Positions 25,056-33,970 of a stretch of DNA of 64,000 nt are shown piece after piece. Numbering within the stretch: position 1 is the first letter of the stretch; the number at the start of each line of letters is the position of its first letter. Under the pieces are notes generated by a model that saw only the letters and a program-made list of their open reading frames with translations, did not search any database and was not told the origin of the DNA. The stretch comes from Amantichitinum ursilacus (lineage in GTDB: Bacteria > Pseudomonadota > Gammaproteobacteria > Burkholderiales > Chitinibacteraceae): assembly GCF_001294205.1 (NCBI RefSeq), contig NZ_LAQT01000001.1, forward strand, positions 496,001 through 560,000, in the 5' to 3' direction. Made by a program: the position numbers and the translations under genes.

Positions 25056-25847
25056 ATGACTACGACACAGAACCCTTCGCAAGACCCCGCTTTGCTGGCC
25101 GGCCTGGCCGCTAACGATGCCCTCGACGTATTTCGCGTGGTGCTGTCGCATACCTCGCACCCCGGCAATATCGGGTCCACCGCCAGAGCCATGAAAAACA
25201 TGGGCTTGCGCCACCTGGTGCTGATCAACCCGAAAGAATTTCCGTCCGAGGTGGCGACCTCACTGGCGGCGGGCGCGGATGATGTGCTGGCCAACGCGCG
25301 TGTGGTTTCGACCATGGAAGAAGCGCTGGCGGGCACCACGTTGCAAGTGGCAATGACAGCGCGCCGCCGTGAACTGGTGCTGCCGCTGCAAACGCCGCGC
25401 CAACTGGCGCCGGAGCTGCTGCACGAAGCGCGCCAGGGCCAGCAGATTGCCTTGGTGTTTGGCACCGAAATGAGCGGCCTGACCATCCCGGAAGTGGCTG
25501 CGTGCAACCGGCTGGTCACCATCCCCACCAATCCGGATTATTCCAGCCTGAATCTGTCGCAAGCGGTGCAGGTGCTGTGCTACGAGCTACGCGCCGCGCA
25601 ACTGGATGACGTGAGCTATCTGGAAGAAAAGCGCGAACATGCCACGCATGAGCAACTGGAGTTGTTCTATACGCATCTGGAGCAAACGCTGACGGATATC
25701 GGGTTTTTAAAGCCGCACGCGCCAAAGCGGCTGATGGCGCGTATGCGCCGGATGTTCCAGCGCGCCACGCTGGAGAAAGATGAAGTGGATATCCTGCGTG
25801 GCGTGCTGCGCGCCGCGCAAGAATATCGCGGCCCCAAAGCGGATTAA
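25056..25847 (+). CDS. trmJ: tRNA (cytidine/uridine-2'-O-)-methyltransferase TrmJ
   Basis: A 263-residue SPOUT methyltransferase that modifies position 32 of tRNAs. The SPOUT knots are visible: VVLSHTSHPGNIGSTARAMK near the start, ALVFGTEMSGLTIPEV, and TNPDYSSLNLSQAVQVLCYE. The C-terminal extension of the TrmJ branch follows (FLKPHAPKRLMARMRRMFQR). The frame is open to 24933, but the conserved N-terminus starts at ATG 25056. It is divergent from suhB. Confidence 0.93.
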   Translation: MTTTQNPSQDPALLAGLAANDALDVFRVVLSHTSHPGNIGSTARAMKNMGLRHLVLINPKEFPSEVATSLAAGADDVLANARVVSTMEEALAGTTLQVAMTARRRELVLPLQTPRQLAPELLHEARQGQQIALVFGTEMSGLTIPEVAACNRLVTIPTNPDYSSLNLSQAVQVLCYELRAAQLDDVSYLEEKREHATHEQLELFYTHLEQTLTDIGFLKPHAPKRLMARMRRMFQRATLEKDEVDILRGVLRAAQEYRGPKAD

Positions 25848-25856
25848 CGCTAACCC

Positions 25857-25970
25857 ATAGGGTGGGTCGAGACCCACCATCCAGAGCCGTACAGAAGATA
25901 CAGAAGAACGCAGCACGCGGACCAGTTCTTCTGCCCGGCTTTGCTGGGTGGGTCTAGACCCACCCTATTT
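25857..25970. repeat. REP/BIME-like pair of palindromes in opposite orientation
   Basis: Copy B (GGTGGGTCGAGACCCACC, 25861-25878) and copy C (GGTGGGTCTAGACCCACC, 25947-25964) lie 68 bases apart. Their flanks (ATAGGG before B; CCCTAT after C) show that they point in opposite directions. Between them CAGAAGAAC (25901-25909) pairs perfectly with GTTCTTCTG (25925-25933). The whole forms a nested hairpin unit like the BIMEs built from REP sequences. It follows trmJ and precedes the convergent end of clsB. A third copy is at 1597-1614. Confidence 0.75.
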
Positions 25971-26013
25971 CGCCTGCGCGCATTCATGCATGATCCGCCC
26001 GATTCGCGAGCGG

Positions 26014-27180
26014 CTATTTGAGATAGTGCTTCTCGCCATAGCCCGAAATCGCCATCAAAAACCGCACCACCCCGTGGCTTAGCCATGGCACTGCGCGCTG
26101 ATACCATGGTGCGGCCAGCCATTTTTGCGGGTCGAGCGGCCGCGCGGCGTGTTCCAGTGTGTCCAGCACATCGCGCCGCAACTGGCTGGCAAACGCTTCA
26201 TCCTGCACAAACACATTGCCTTCGCGCGCCAGCAACAAGCTGAACGGATCGATATTGGACGAACCGACCGTGGCCCATACGCTATCGATAATCGCTACTT
26301 TGGCGTGCATAAAGCCGGCGCTGTATTCGTGGATTTGCATGCCTGCCGCCAGAAATTGCCGATAAAAGCCACGGCTGGCGGTTTGCAGTAAAGCGTGGTC
26401 GCGCAAGCCTTGCAGCAATAGCACCACGCGCACGCCCCGTTCAGCCGCATCCACCAAGGCATGGCGAAAGCGAAAGCCGGGCAAAAAATAAGCGCAGGCG
26501 ATGATGATTTCTTCCTGCGCAGCCTCGATGGCGGTTAGATACTCATGTTCGATATCGTGCCGTCGGCGGAAGTTGTCGCGCACTTCAAAGCGCGCCGCCG
26601 CGCCGCCCGCCATCTCGACCGGACCACGCAAGGCGCTCGGAATGGCCCAGTTTTGCTCAAGCTGCGTCCAGGCCGTCTGGCGCCAGAGCCGGTCCGCCGC
26701 GTCGTGCATCTCGGCCACCAGCGGACCACGCACCGCCACCATATAGTCGTAGCGTGGTTCGGGTCCGGGCTGACCCGTAAAGTCGGAGACGATATTGATG
26801 CCGCCGGTATAAGCCACTTCGTGATCAATGACGGCCAGCTTGCGATGCATGCGGCGCAGCCGCTGCCGGTTAAATGACAGCGCTTTGACTTCGGGGCGAA
26901 AGAACAAAACGCGCACGCCGGCATGCAACAGGTTCTGTTGCCACTGCGGGGGAAAGCGTCGCACACCAAAGCCATCCAGCAGCACATTGACTTCCACACC
27001 CCGACGCGCTGCAGCGATCAAGGCAGTGACGACAGCCAGGCCAATTTCATCGCTCGCGAACAGATAACTTTCGAGAAAAATCTCATGCCGGGCGTGATCG
27101 ATCGCGTGCAGCAAGGCGGGGAAATACATCTCACCGTTCTTAAGCAGCGTGAGGTGATTGCCCGCCATATAGCCCGGCAT
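26014..27180 (-). CDS. clsB: Cardiolipin synthase B-type phospholipase D family protein
   Basis: A 388-residue protein with two HKD motifs: HRKLAVIDHEVAYTGG (His112, Lys114, Asp119) and HAKVAIIDSVWATVGSSNID (His292, Lys294, Asp299). This is the ClsB (YbhO) layout without N-terminal TM helices. It makes cardiolipin from phosphatidylglycerol, with other lipids as possible phosphatidyl donors, at the inner membrane. The start ATG 27180 lies one base after the stop of the phosphatase-like gene at 27182, mirroring the ybhP-ybhO pair of E. coli. Confidence 0.9.
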   Translation of the reverse strand: MPGYMAGNHLTLLKNGEMYFPALLHAIDHARHEIFLESYLFASDEIGLAVVTALIAAARRGVEVNVLLDGFGVRRFPPQWQQNLLHAGVRVLFFRPEVKALSFNRQRLRRMHRKLAVIDHEVAYTGGINIVSDFTGQPGPEPRYDYMVAVRGPLVAEMHDAADRLWRQTAWTQLEQNWAIPSALRGPVEMAGGAAARFEVRDNFRRRHDIEHEYLTAIEAAQEEIIIACAYFLPGFRFRHALVDAAERGVRVVLLLQGLRDHALLQTASRGFYRQFLAAGMQIHEYSAGFMHAKVAIIDSVWATVGSSNIDPFSLLLAREGNVFVQDEAFASQLRRDVLDTLEHAARPLDPQKWLAAPWYQRAVPWLSHGVVRFLMAISGYGEKHYLK

Positions 27181-27181
27181 G

Positions 27182-27931
27182 TCAGGTTTTCCGCAAAACC
27201 GTATACAGCGGCGCGTGGTCGGATAAACCCGTCCACGGCGCGCCGCCCAGCACATTGGCCAGCTCGATATTGAAACCGCGCACATAAATGCGATCGAGCG
27301 ACAGCACGGGCATCTTTACCGGAAAACTGCGCGCGGGTGCGCCATGCAGCGCTTCGAAGGCCTCGACCACGTGCACGTCGTGCTGCAGCACGTGTGTGGC
27401 CTCGCGGCGCCAGTCGTTAAAGTCACCGGCAATCACCAAGGGCGCATCGTCGGGCACTTCGTGATGAATCTGGCTGACCAGCTTGTTGAGCTGCTTGCGA
27501 CGATCCCGCCCGAGCAGGTTTAAATGCACGCAAAACGCATGCAACGGTTGTTGCCAACCCGGCACATCCAGCACGCAGTGCAACAGACCGCGTTGCTCAA
27601 AACGGTTGAGCGTGATGTCGTGATTGCCCCAGCGCACCACCGGAAAGCGGCTAAGTAGTGCATTGCCGTGGTGGCCTAGCTTGTGCACCGCATTACGGCC
27701 GTACACTGACTTCAGATCACCATGCTCCAGAAATTCATGCTGCGGCGACTCTGGCCAATAGGTAAATTGCTGCGCCCGGCGCTCGTGCGAGCCCTGCACT
27801 TCTTGCAGGAATACGACGTCGGGCTCCAGCGCTTCCAGCGCCTTGCGCACGTCGTGCACTACCAGCCGCCGGTTGAGGGCGCTCATGCCTTTGTGGATGT
27901 TGTATGAGGCGATTTTTAGTGTTTTTGCCAT
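27182..27931 (-). CDS. Endonuclease/exonuclease/phosphatase family protein (YbhP-like)
   Basis: A 249-residue metal-dependent phosphoesterase. EEP motifs are visible: KIASYNIHKGMSA, VVFLQEVQG (catalytic Glu), LVIAGDFNDWR (Asp/Asn) and GLSDHAPLYT (terminal Asp-His). Met-27931 is chosen over GTG 27943; neither has a strong ribosome-binding site. It precedes clsB by one base, so the two form an operon. The YbhP role is unknown; linkage to ClsB suggests lipid phosphoester chemistry. Confidence 0.88.
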   Translation of the reverse strand: MAKTLKIASYNIHKGMSALNRRLVVHDVRKALEALEPDVVFLQEVQGSHERRAQQFTYWPESPQHEFLEHGDLKSVYGRNAVHKLGHHGNALLSRFPVVRWGNHDITLNRFEQRGLLHCVLDVPGWQQPLHAFCVHLNLLGRDRRKQLNKLVSQIHHEVPDDAPLVIAGDFNDWRREATHVLQHDVHVVEAFEALHGAPARSFPVKMPVLSLDRIYVRGFNIELANVLGGAPWTGLSDHAPLYTVLRKT

Positions 27932-28205
27932 GAATCCAGTCACTTACGTTGCTTGATCAAGGCCGCGCCAGCACGCGGGGATGCTGCTGGCGCTTGATAC
28001 CTTCAGGCAGGTTAGCACGTAGCAAGGGTGGCTGAAGCAGGCGAACGGCTGACTTTCTGTAAGGACTGTGCCCGGCACGCCAGACTGAACGCATTTCGCC
28101 GACGTGGCGACCGTCAGCATTCACATCCCACGCCGTAAGAAATGGGTTTAGCCTAAGCATTTTCTTAAGCAGCACTGGCTGCGGTAAACGGATGTGAGAA
28201 CGGAA

Positions 28206-28775
28206 ATGACCCCAATGGCGCTCGGATCGCCCCTCTATCGAAAACTTTCCGGCGCGCGCGACGCCAGCGCCGACGCGCCATGTGATTGCACGCATTCCCG
28301 CTACGTGCCACGCGCCGAATTCAGCTCGCGCATCGATGCCGTCGAGGCCAGAACTGATGCGCGCATCGCATCCATGCAAACCACGACCAGCAGCATCCAG
28401 GCGGAGATGCGTACGTTTCGCGAGGAAATGCGCACTTTTCGCGAAGACATGCGCCGCTTGCGCGAGGAGATCAAGGAAATCTGGACCACCATCGCCGAGC
28501 TACGGCGCGATATGAAAGTGGAAAGTCGTCAGCTCAAGTTCTGGATGGTGGGTACGGGGATAGGCGTGGTGCTGGGGATTGCGGCGTTTAATGCCACGGT
28601 GCTGTCCAGCATGGTGGCTTCGTTTGAATCAGGCAAAAACCTGACCGCCGTGCAAATACAGCTGCAGCAGCAAGGCGCAGAAAATCAACGGATGCTGGAA
28701 CGCGTGCGAAACCAGCTGGAACTGATTGAAGCGCGCACCGCAGCACTGCACACCGTGGCCTCTTCCGCGCAATGA
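28206..28775 (+). CDS. Hypothetical coiled-coil protein with one TM segment
   Basis: About 189 residues, no recognised family. The N-terminus is variable with a CDC motif (ADAPCDCTHSRYVPRAEFSS). Residues 40-105 form a charged coiled coil with near-repeated units (EMRTFREEMRTFREDMRRLR). A hydrophobic helix follows at about 113-135 (KFWMVGTGIGVVLGIAAFNA), then a second, C-terminal coiled coil. Start options are GTG 28194, ATG 28206 and ATG 28215; none has a clear ribosome-binding site at ideal distance. The topology (cytoplasmic coil, TM, coil) resembles small membrane organisers, but no function can be given. Confidence 0.65.
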   Translation: MTPMALGSPLYRKLSGARDASADAPCDCTHSRYVPRAEFSSRIDAVEARTDARIASMQTTTSSIQAEMRTFREEMRTFREDMRRLREEIKEIWTTIAELRRDMKVESRQLKFWMVGTGIGVVLGIAAFNATVLSSMVASFESGKNLTAVQIQLQQQGAENQRMLERVRNQLELIEARTAALHTVASSAQ

Positions 28776-28888
28776 CCTTACGCTCAGCGCGCCCCAGGAA
28801 CCGTCCTGGCTGGCAGCGCGCGTGGTCGATGGCACTATGTATTCAACGCGCAGGCAGGCGCGTTATCTCCGTGTAAGAGGTTGGTTAG

Positions 28889-28920
28889 GCCCGTTACTTT
28901 GGTAACGGGCTTTCTTTTTT
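28889..28920 (+). terminator. Intrinsic terminator overlapping the 3' end of nudB
   Basis: GCCCGTTAC (28889-28897) pairs with GTAACGGGC (28902-28910), followed by TTTCTTTTTT. The T-run lies on the + side, so it ends transcripts of the coiled-coil gene. The opposite-strand nudB stop (28894-28896) lies inside the stem, so the terminator also encodes the last residues of NudB. Confidence 0.85.
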
Positions 28921-29352
28921 GCGCCCGATCAACGCCCGGATGGCTGCGGCATTCGACGGTGAGAACACGGCGTCCGCCGCCTGCTGCCACGGCATCCAGC
29001 AAAAGCGCGTGTGCTCGGCCGGGGCCAGCGTTACCGGGATGTCCGTGGGTACTTGCACGCTAAACACATGTTCGGTGTTGTGCGTGACGCCCGGCGCATA
29101 ACGATGCCGCCAGCGCTCAAAAATCTCGTACACATTTTGTTGCTGCCAGTCTTGCAGGCCGAACTGCGCGACGGTGATCCCGGTTTCTTCAAAAACCTCG
29201 CGCGCGGCCACTTCAGGCAGCGCTTCATTGTTTTCACGACTACCCGTCACCGATTGCCAGGTGCCGGGATAATCTTTGCGCTCAAGCAGCAGCACGTGCA
29301 GGTCGGCCGTATGGATCACCACCAGCACGGAGAAGGGTTGTTTGTAGGGCAT
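28894..29352 (-). CDS. nudB: Nudix hydrolase, dihydroneopterin triphosphate diphosphatase
   Basis: A 152-residue Nudix protein. The Nudix box runs from Gly37 to Ile59 (G-x5-E-x7-REVFEETGI) in TGSRENNEALPEVAAREV. Start KQPFSVLVVIHT, the downstream segments QNVYEIFERWRHRYAPGVTH and NTEHVFSVQVP, and CWMPWQQAADAVFSPSNAAA are typical of NudB, which removes pyrophosphate from dihydroneopterin triphosphate in folate synthesis. The ORF extends to 29499, but Met-29352 fits the family length. It is divergent from sufS with 55 bases between. Confidence 0.88.
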   Translation of the reverse strand: MPYKQPFSVLVVIHTADLHVLLLERKDYPGTWQSVTGSRENNEALPEVAAREVFEETGITVAQFGLQDWQQQNVYEIFERWRHRYAPGVTHNTEHVFSVQVPTDIPVTLAPAEHTRFCWMPWQQAADAVFSPSNAAAIRALIGRKKESPLPK

Positions 29353-29407
29353 GGCGGCATTATACAATCGAGCGTCCGCCGCCAGGCCCATCCCATTAGA
29401 GCCCGCT

Positions 29408-30622
29408 ATGTCTGTCTGGTCTGCCGCCCAACCGCGCGCCTGCTTTCCCTTGTTGACGCAACAGTCAGAACTGATCTGGCTGGACAGCGCCGCCACCACG
29501 CAAAAACCGCTGGCCGTGCTGGATGCCGAGCGTGCGTTTTATGAGCAGATCAACGCCAATGTGCATCGCGGCGCGCACCGTCTGGGGCATGCGGCCACTG
29601 AGGCGTTCGAGGCCGCACGCAGCAGCGTTGCCCATTTCATTAATTCCCCGTCGCGCCAGCAGGTGGTGTTTACGCGCGGCGCCACCGAGGCCATCAATCT
29701 GGTGGCGCACAGCTGGGGCGGCAGCCAGTTGCAAGCTGGCGATGAAATTCTGATTTCGATGCTGGAGCATCACGCCGACATCGTGCCGTGGCAGATGCTG
29801 GCGGCCCGCACCGGCGCGATGGTCAAGCCGATTCCGCTGACCGATGCGCTGGAGCTGGATCTGGATGCGTTGGCCGCAATGCTGAGCCCACGTACGCGGC
29901 TCGTCTGCGTCACCGCCATGTCGAATGTGCTGGGCACGCGCCCGCCCCTGTCCCGCATCATTGCCATGGCCCATGCCGTCGGCGCGCGCGTATTGGTGGA
30001 TGCGGCACAGGCGCTGGCGCATGACGTGATCGACGTGCAGGCGCTGGACGCGGATTTTCTGGTGTTTTCGGCGCACAAGGTGTTTGGCCCTACCGGCATC
30101 GGCGCATTATGGGCGCGCATGGAATTGCTGGAAGCGATGCCGCCGTGGCAAGGCGGCGGCGAGATGATCGCGCGCGTCTCGTTTGACGGCACCACTTACG
30201 CGCCACCGCCATTGCGGTTTGAAGCCGGAACGCCTGCCTTCGCCCAGGCCGTCGGCTTTGCCGCAGCGCTGAACTGGCTGCAACAGCAAGACCGCAGCGC
30301 GATCGCGGCGCACGAAACTGCGCTATACCAACAGCTCGCTGCGGGCATTGCGCACATCGACGGCGTGCATATTCTGGGGGCGCCACACGACAAAGGCCCC
30401 ATCGCCTCGTTGGCCTTTGCCACGGCGCACCCCTACGATGTGGCGCAATTTCTCGATAACGCCGATATCGCGGTGCGCGTCGGCAATCATTGCGCCGAGC
30501 CCTTGATGCAAGCGCTGCAACAGCACGGCACATTACGCGTCTCGATTGCCGCGTATAACAGCGCGCACGACATTACGCGCTTACTGGCCGTGCTGGCCGA
30601 AACCCTGGAGCTATTGGCTTGA
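29408..30622 (+). CDS. sufS: Cysteine desulfurase, SufS/CsdA type
   Basis: A 404-residue class V aminotransferase-fold enzyme. Visible active-site residues: LDSAATTQKP near the start, Glu-His-His (120-122) in SMLEHHADIVPWQ, DAAQALAH (198-205), PLP-Lys224 in FSAHKVFGPTGIG and persulfide-carrying Cys362 in RVGNHCAEPLMQ. The short Cys loop and the RVGxHC context are of the group II (SufS/CsdA) type. It releases sulfur from cysteine for Fe-S or related synthesis. The gene overlaps sufE (TTGA) but there are no sufBCD genes, so it is a CsdA-CsdE-like pair. Confidence 0.92.
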   Translation: MSVWSAAQPRACFPLLTQQSELIWLDSAATTQKPLAVLDAERAFYEQINANVHRGAHRLGHAATEAFEAARSSVAHFINSPSRQQVVFTRGATEAINLVAHSWGGSQLQAGDEILISMLEHHADIVPWQMLAARTGAMVKPIPLTDALELDLDALAAMLSPRTRLVCVTAMSNVLGTRPPLSRIIAMAHAVGARVLVDAAQALAHDVIDVQALDADFLVFSAHKVFGPTGIGALWARMELLEAMPPWQGGGEMIARVSFDGTTYAPPPLRFEAGTPAFAQAVGFAAALNWLQQQDRSAIAAHETALYQQLAAGIAHIDGVHILGAPHDKGPIASLAFATAHPYDVAQFLDNADIAVRVGNHCAEPLMQALQQHGTLRVSIAAYNSAHDITRLLAVLAETLELLA

Positions 30623-31044
30623 CCACACTCAGCATTCCCGCACTGCCCGCCTCGCTCGAACTGACCGCGCTGCGCCAACGTCTGGCTGACGCGCAGGGTT
30701 GGGAAAACAAAAACCGCACGCTGGTGCAACTGGCGCGCGATCTGCCTTCCTTACCTGAAGCATTTCGCACCGAGGATCATCGCATTCAGGGCTGTGAGGC
30801 GCGGGTGTGGCTGTATACCGACGACCAGAACGGACAGATAGCGCTATGGGTGGACAGTGATTCGCGCGTCGTGAAAGGGTTGCTGGCGCTGGTGTGGTCC
30901 GCTTACGCGGGCCGCAGCGCGGACGAAGTTCGCAATTTCGACTTCGCCGCGCTTTTGCAGGAGCTGGGATTAAGCCGCTTTTTATCCAGCTCGCGCGTCA
31001 GCGGGCTGAGCGCCATTGTTCGCGCAATTCAGCGCGCGGTTTAA
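30619..31044 (+). CDS. sufE: SufE/CsdE sulfur acceptor protein
   Basis: A 141-residue protein with the family core GWENKNRTLVQLARDLPSLP and the acceptor Cys59 in HRIQGCEARVW, followed by SRVVKGLLALVWSAYAGRS and the C-terminal LGLSRFLSSSRVSGL. It takes the persulfide from the desulfurase. The start codon is TTG at 30619-30621, overlapping the sufS stop TGA by two bases; no other in-frame start fits as well, and translational coupling would explain the weak codon. Confidence 0.92.
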   Translation: MTTLSIPALPASLELTALRQRLADAQGWENKNRTLVQLARDLPSLPEAFRTEDHRIQGCEARVWLYTDDQNGQIALWVDSDSRVVKGLLALVWSAYAGRSADEVRNFDFAALLQELGLSRFLSSSRVSGLSAIVRAIQRAV

Positions 31045-31056
31045 TCCCCGCCTGGT

Positions 31057-32286
31057 TTATTTGGCGTCCCCATTGGGCGTCAGCGCCAATAACGTGCCAT
31101 TGCGATCTTCCGTCACCCAGATTGTGCCTTTGTTATCGGCTTTAAGATCGGTGGGCGCGCCCATGGGATGTTTGCCCGGCGCATCGGCCCAATCGCCAAC
31201 CAATTCCGTATAGTCGCCTTGCGGCTGGTTATTCGCATCAAAGTGATACGCCACAATACGATGTCCATTATTGCGATAGCCATGCCAGCCAATAATCAGG
31301 CTATTGCGCCACGCGGCAGGCGCTGCATCGCCGCTGTAAAACAGCATGCCTAATGGCGCAGCGTGGCCCGGCATCAGGCGCACCGGCTTGCTATAACGGC
31401 TGCAATCGGCGTTCGGGAATTCCGGCGCGGCCATATTGTTGTCATAGCAATAGGGCCAGCCATAATGCGCGCCCTGCTTCAGCAAATTCACCTCTTCATG
31501 CGGCAGGTTTTCATCGTTTTCAAGGCCCGGCATTTTGCGATTGATATAGTCGCGACTATTTTCCGCTTGCCACACTGCACCACTGACCGGATTAACGGCC
31601 AGCGCCATCGAATTACGTAAACCGCGCGCAAAAATCTCGTCCTGCCATTGGCCGTCTTTAAAGGTGTAGTGATGCACTACGCCACGTGGCTGATCTGACT
31701 CGGTTTCGCTGCAGGATTGATTGGCCGGCTTGCCCGCTTCGATATGGCCATCGCAATTGTCGGTTGCGGAACCAAAATTAACGTACAGGCTACCGTCTTT
31801 GCCGAACACAAAGGTTTTAAGCGGGTGGCGGCCTTCATCGGGCAGATTGGCCAATACTGTTTCCAGCTTAGGTTTCGCGGCGTCGGCTTTGAAGCGGCTA
31901 ATACGGCCCGCCTCGCCCAGATACACCAGCCCATCTGGCCCCAATTGCAAGGCATGGGGGCGATCCAGTCCTTCCAGTAAGACCTTATTGCTATAGCCGT
32001 TCGGGCCCCGCGTTAATTGCAATAACCTGCCTTTGCGTTTGCCCCAGCCGCCCATATCCGTCACCAGGATATGGCCATCCTGCAAAGGCAATACGCCGCG
32101 CGGCATGCCCAGGCTGCTGGCCGCTAATCCAACGCAAAAGCCCGCTGCCGTTTTAACGGGTAATTGCGGCAAACCGCCGCATTGCCCGTTGGTCACATAA
32201 CCGGCCCCCTCTGCGGCAAAGGCAGCCCCGGTCATCAAAAGGCCCGCAGTGGCCGCGGCGATGCAGGTCTTATCAAATGCGCTCAT
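31057..32286 (-). CDS. Exported PQQ-type glucose/sorbosone dehydrogenase
   Basis: A 409-residue protein with a signal peptide (hydrophobic stretch near residues 9-24, cleavage near AFA-AEG). The beta-propeller of soluble aldose sugar dehydrogenases is recognisable by LGMPRGVLPLQDGHILVTDM, RPHALQLGPDGLVYLGEAGR, SLYVNFGSATDNCD, GLRNSMALAVNPVSGAVWQAE and GWPYCYDN. These enzymes oxidise sugars or related alcohols in the periplasm with PQQ. Several Cys residues fit disulfides. No PQQ synthesis genes are in the window. It is followed by convergent sufE, 12 bases away. Confidence 0.85.
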   Translation of the reverse strand: MSAFDKTCIAAATAGLLMTGAAFAAEGAGYVTNGQCGGLPQLPVKTAAGFCVGLAASSLGMPRGVLPLQDGHILVTDMGGWGKRKGRLLQLTRGPNGYSNKVLLEGLDRPHALQLGPDGLVYLGEAGRISRFKADAAKPKLETVLANLPDEGRHPLKTFVFGKDGSLYVNFGSATDNCDGHIEAGKPANQSCSETESDQPRGVVHHYTFKDGQWQDEIFARGLRNSMALAVNPVSGAVWQAENSRDYINRKMPGLENDENLPHEEVNLLKQGAHYGWPYCYDNNMAAPEFPNADCSRYSKPVRLMPGHAAPLGMLFYSGDAAPAAWRNSLIIGWHGYRNNGHRIVAYHFDANNQPQGDYTELVGDWADAPGKHPMGAPTDLKADNKGTIWVTEDRNGTLLALTPNGDAK

Positions 32287-32381
32287 ACGGTTTACTCACA
32301 AAAAACAATGGCCTGATTGTAGCCGCGCCGCGCTGCCGCATTGCTACATTCAGGCCATTCCGGCAAACCGGTCACTCATAC

Positions 32382-33944
32382 TCAGAAGAACCCGCCGCGT
32401 TTTTCCATTTTGCATTCATACGACAAGACCACTTCGCCTTTATCGTCGACGCTATCGAGCCGCACCGAAAAGCCCCACAGCCGTGCAATATGCTTCAGGA
32501 CCTCATGCACGCTATTGGCCAACGGCCGGCGTTGATGTTGGAAATGCCGCAGCGTAAGCGATCGATCGCCGCGCGTATTGACGTCGTAAATCTGGATATT
32601 GGGTTCGCGATGCGCCAAATTATATTGCGCCGCCAGCATCGAGCGAATATCGGCATAACCTGCATCGTCATGGATCGCTGAAACCTTGAGTTGCGGATTC
32701 TCGTCATCATCCAGAATCGCAAACAAGCGAAAATCACGTATCAGCCGCGGCGACAGGTATTGCGCAATAAAACTCTCATCCTTGAAATTGCGCATGGCAA
32801 AGTCCAATGCTTTGCGCCAGTCCTTACCGATCAAATCGGGAAACCAGCGTTTGTCTTCATCGGTGGGTTCTGTGCAAATGCGCTGGATATCGCGGTACAT
32901 GGCAAAGCCCAATGCATAAGGATTGATGCCGCTGTAATACGGACTATCCACGCCGGGCTGCATGATGACGCTGGTGTGGCTATGCAGGAATTCAAACATC
33001 GCGGAATCGGTGATTTTGCCCTCGTCATACAGCTTGTTCATCAGCGTGTAATGCCAGAATGTGGCCCAGCCTTCATTCATCACCTGGGTCTGGCGTTGCG
33101 GATAAAAGTATTGCGCCACTTTACGGATAATGCGGACGATTTCGCGTTGCCATGGTTCCAGCAAGGGCGCGAATTTCTCGATGAAATACAAAATGTTTTC
33201 TTGCGGCTCAGCCGGAAAACGTGACGGCGCATCGGCTTGCGCTTCTTCAGCGCGGCGCGGCAAGGTGCGCCAGATATCGTTGATTTGCGATTGTAGATAG
33301 ACCTCGCGCTCGGCCTGGCGTGCCCGTTCTTTTTCCAGCGACAATTTCTGCGGCCGTTTATAGCGGTCAACACCGTAATTCATCAAGGCATGGCAAGAAT
33401 CGACCAGTTCTTCGACTTTGTCTTCGCCATACCGCGCTTCGCACTCGGCGATATAGCGTTTGGCAAACACCAGATAATCAATAATGGCATCGGCTTCCGT
33501 CCATGTGCGGAACAGATAATTGCCTTTAAAAAAGGAATTGTGCCCAAAGCTGGCATGCGCAATCACCAAAGCCTGCATCGTCATGGTGTTTTCTTCCATG
33601 AGATACGCAATGCAGGGATTGGAATTGATCACAATTTCATAGGCCAGCCCCATCATGCCGCGCTGGTAATTCTTTTGCGTCGACAGGAATTGTTTGCCAA
33701 AGCTCCAATGATTGTACATTACGGGCATGCCGACGGAGGCATACGCATCCATCATTTGTTCGGCAGAAATAATCTCAAGCTGATTGGGATAATAATCCAG
33801 ACCAAACTCATCGGCGATGCGTTTGATCTCCTGGTAATACTGATCGATCAGCTCAAAATTCCATTCCGACCCGGTCGATATTGGCTGCCGTACCGGTGCT
33901 ACCGGTTCTTCACGGGGCGTACTGGGGCGCGTTGAAGTGGCCAT
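32382..33944 (-). CDS. SpoVR/YcgB family protein
   Basis: A 520-residue protein matching SpoVR over its whole length: WNFELIDQYYQEIKRIADEF, LDYYPNQLEIISAEQMMDAY, GMPVMYNHWSFGKQF, NTMTMQALVIAHASFGHNSF and YFYPQRQTQVMNEGWATFWH. In Bacillus it is involved in spore cortex formation; in proteobacteria it acts in stress physiology and is co-transcribed with prkA and yeaH. It follows the DUF444 gene by 26 bases. Confidence 0.95.
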   Translation of the reverse strand: MATSTRPSTPREEPVAPVRQPISTGSEWNFELIDQYYQEIKRIADEFGLDYYPNQLEIISAEQMMDAYASVGMPVMYNHWSFGKQFLSTQKNYQRGMMGLAYEIVINSNPCIAYLMEENTMTMQALVIAHASFGHNSFFKGNYLFRTWTEADAIIDYLVFAKRYIAECEARYGEDKVEELVDSCHALMNYGVDRYKRPQKLSLEKERARQAEREVYLQSQINDIWRTLPRRAEEAQADAPSRFPAEPQENILYFIEKFAPLLEPWQREIVRIIRKVAQYFYPQRQTQVMNEGWATFWHYTLMNKLYDEGKITDSAMFEFLHSHTSVIMQPGVDSPYYSGINPYALGFAMYRDIQRICTEPTDEDKRWFPDLIGKDWRKALDFAMRNFKDESFIAQYLSPRLIRDFRLFAILDDDENPQLKVSAIHDDAGYADIRSMLAAQYNLAHREPNIQIYDVNTRGDRSLTLRHFQHQRRPLANSVHEVLKHIARLWGFSVRLDSVDDKGEVVLSYECKMEKRGGFF

Positions 33945-33970
33945 ATTTGTCCTCTCGCACGGTGGCCCGA

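Noticed and set aside
27957-28160. 67-residue minus-strand frame upstream of the YbhP-like gene
   Set aside because: Codon use (AGG, AGA, CTA, TTG) is unlike the neighbours, there is no ribosome-binding site and no family is recognised.
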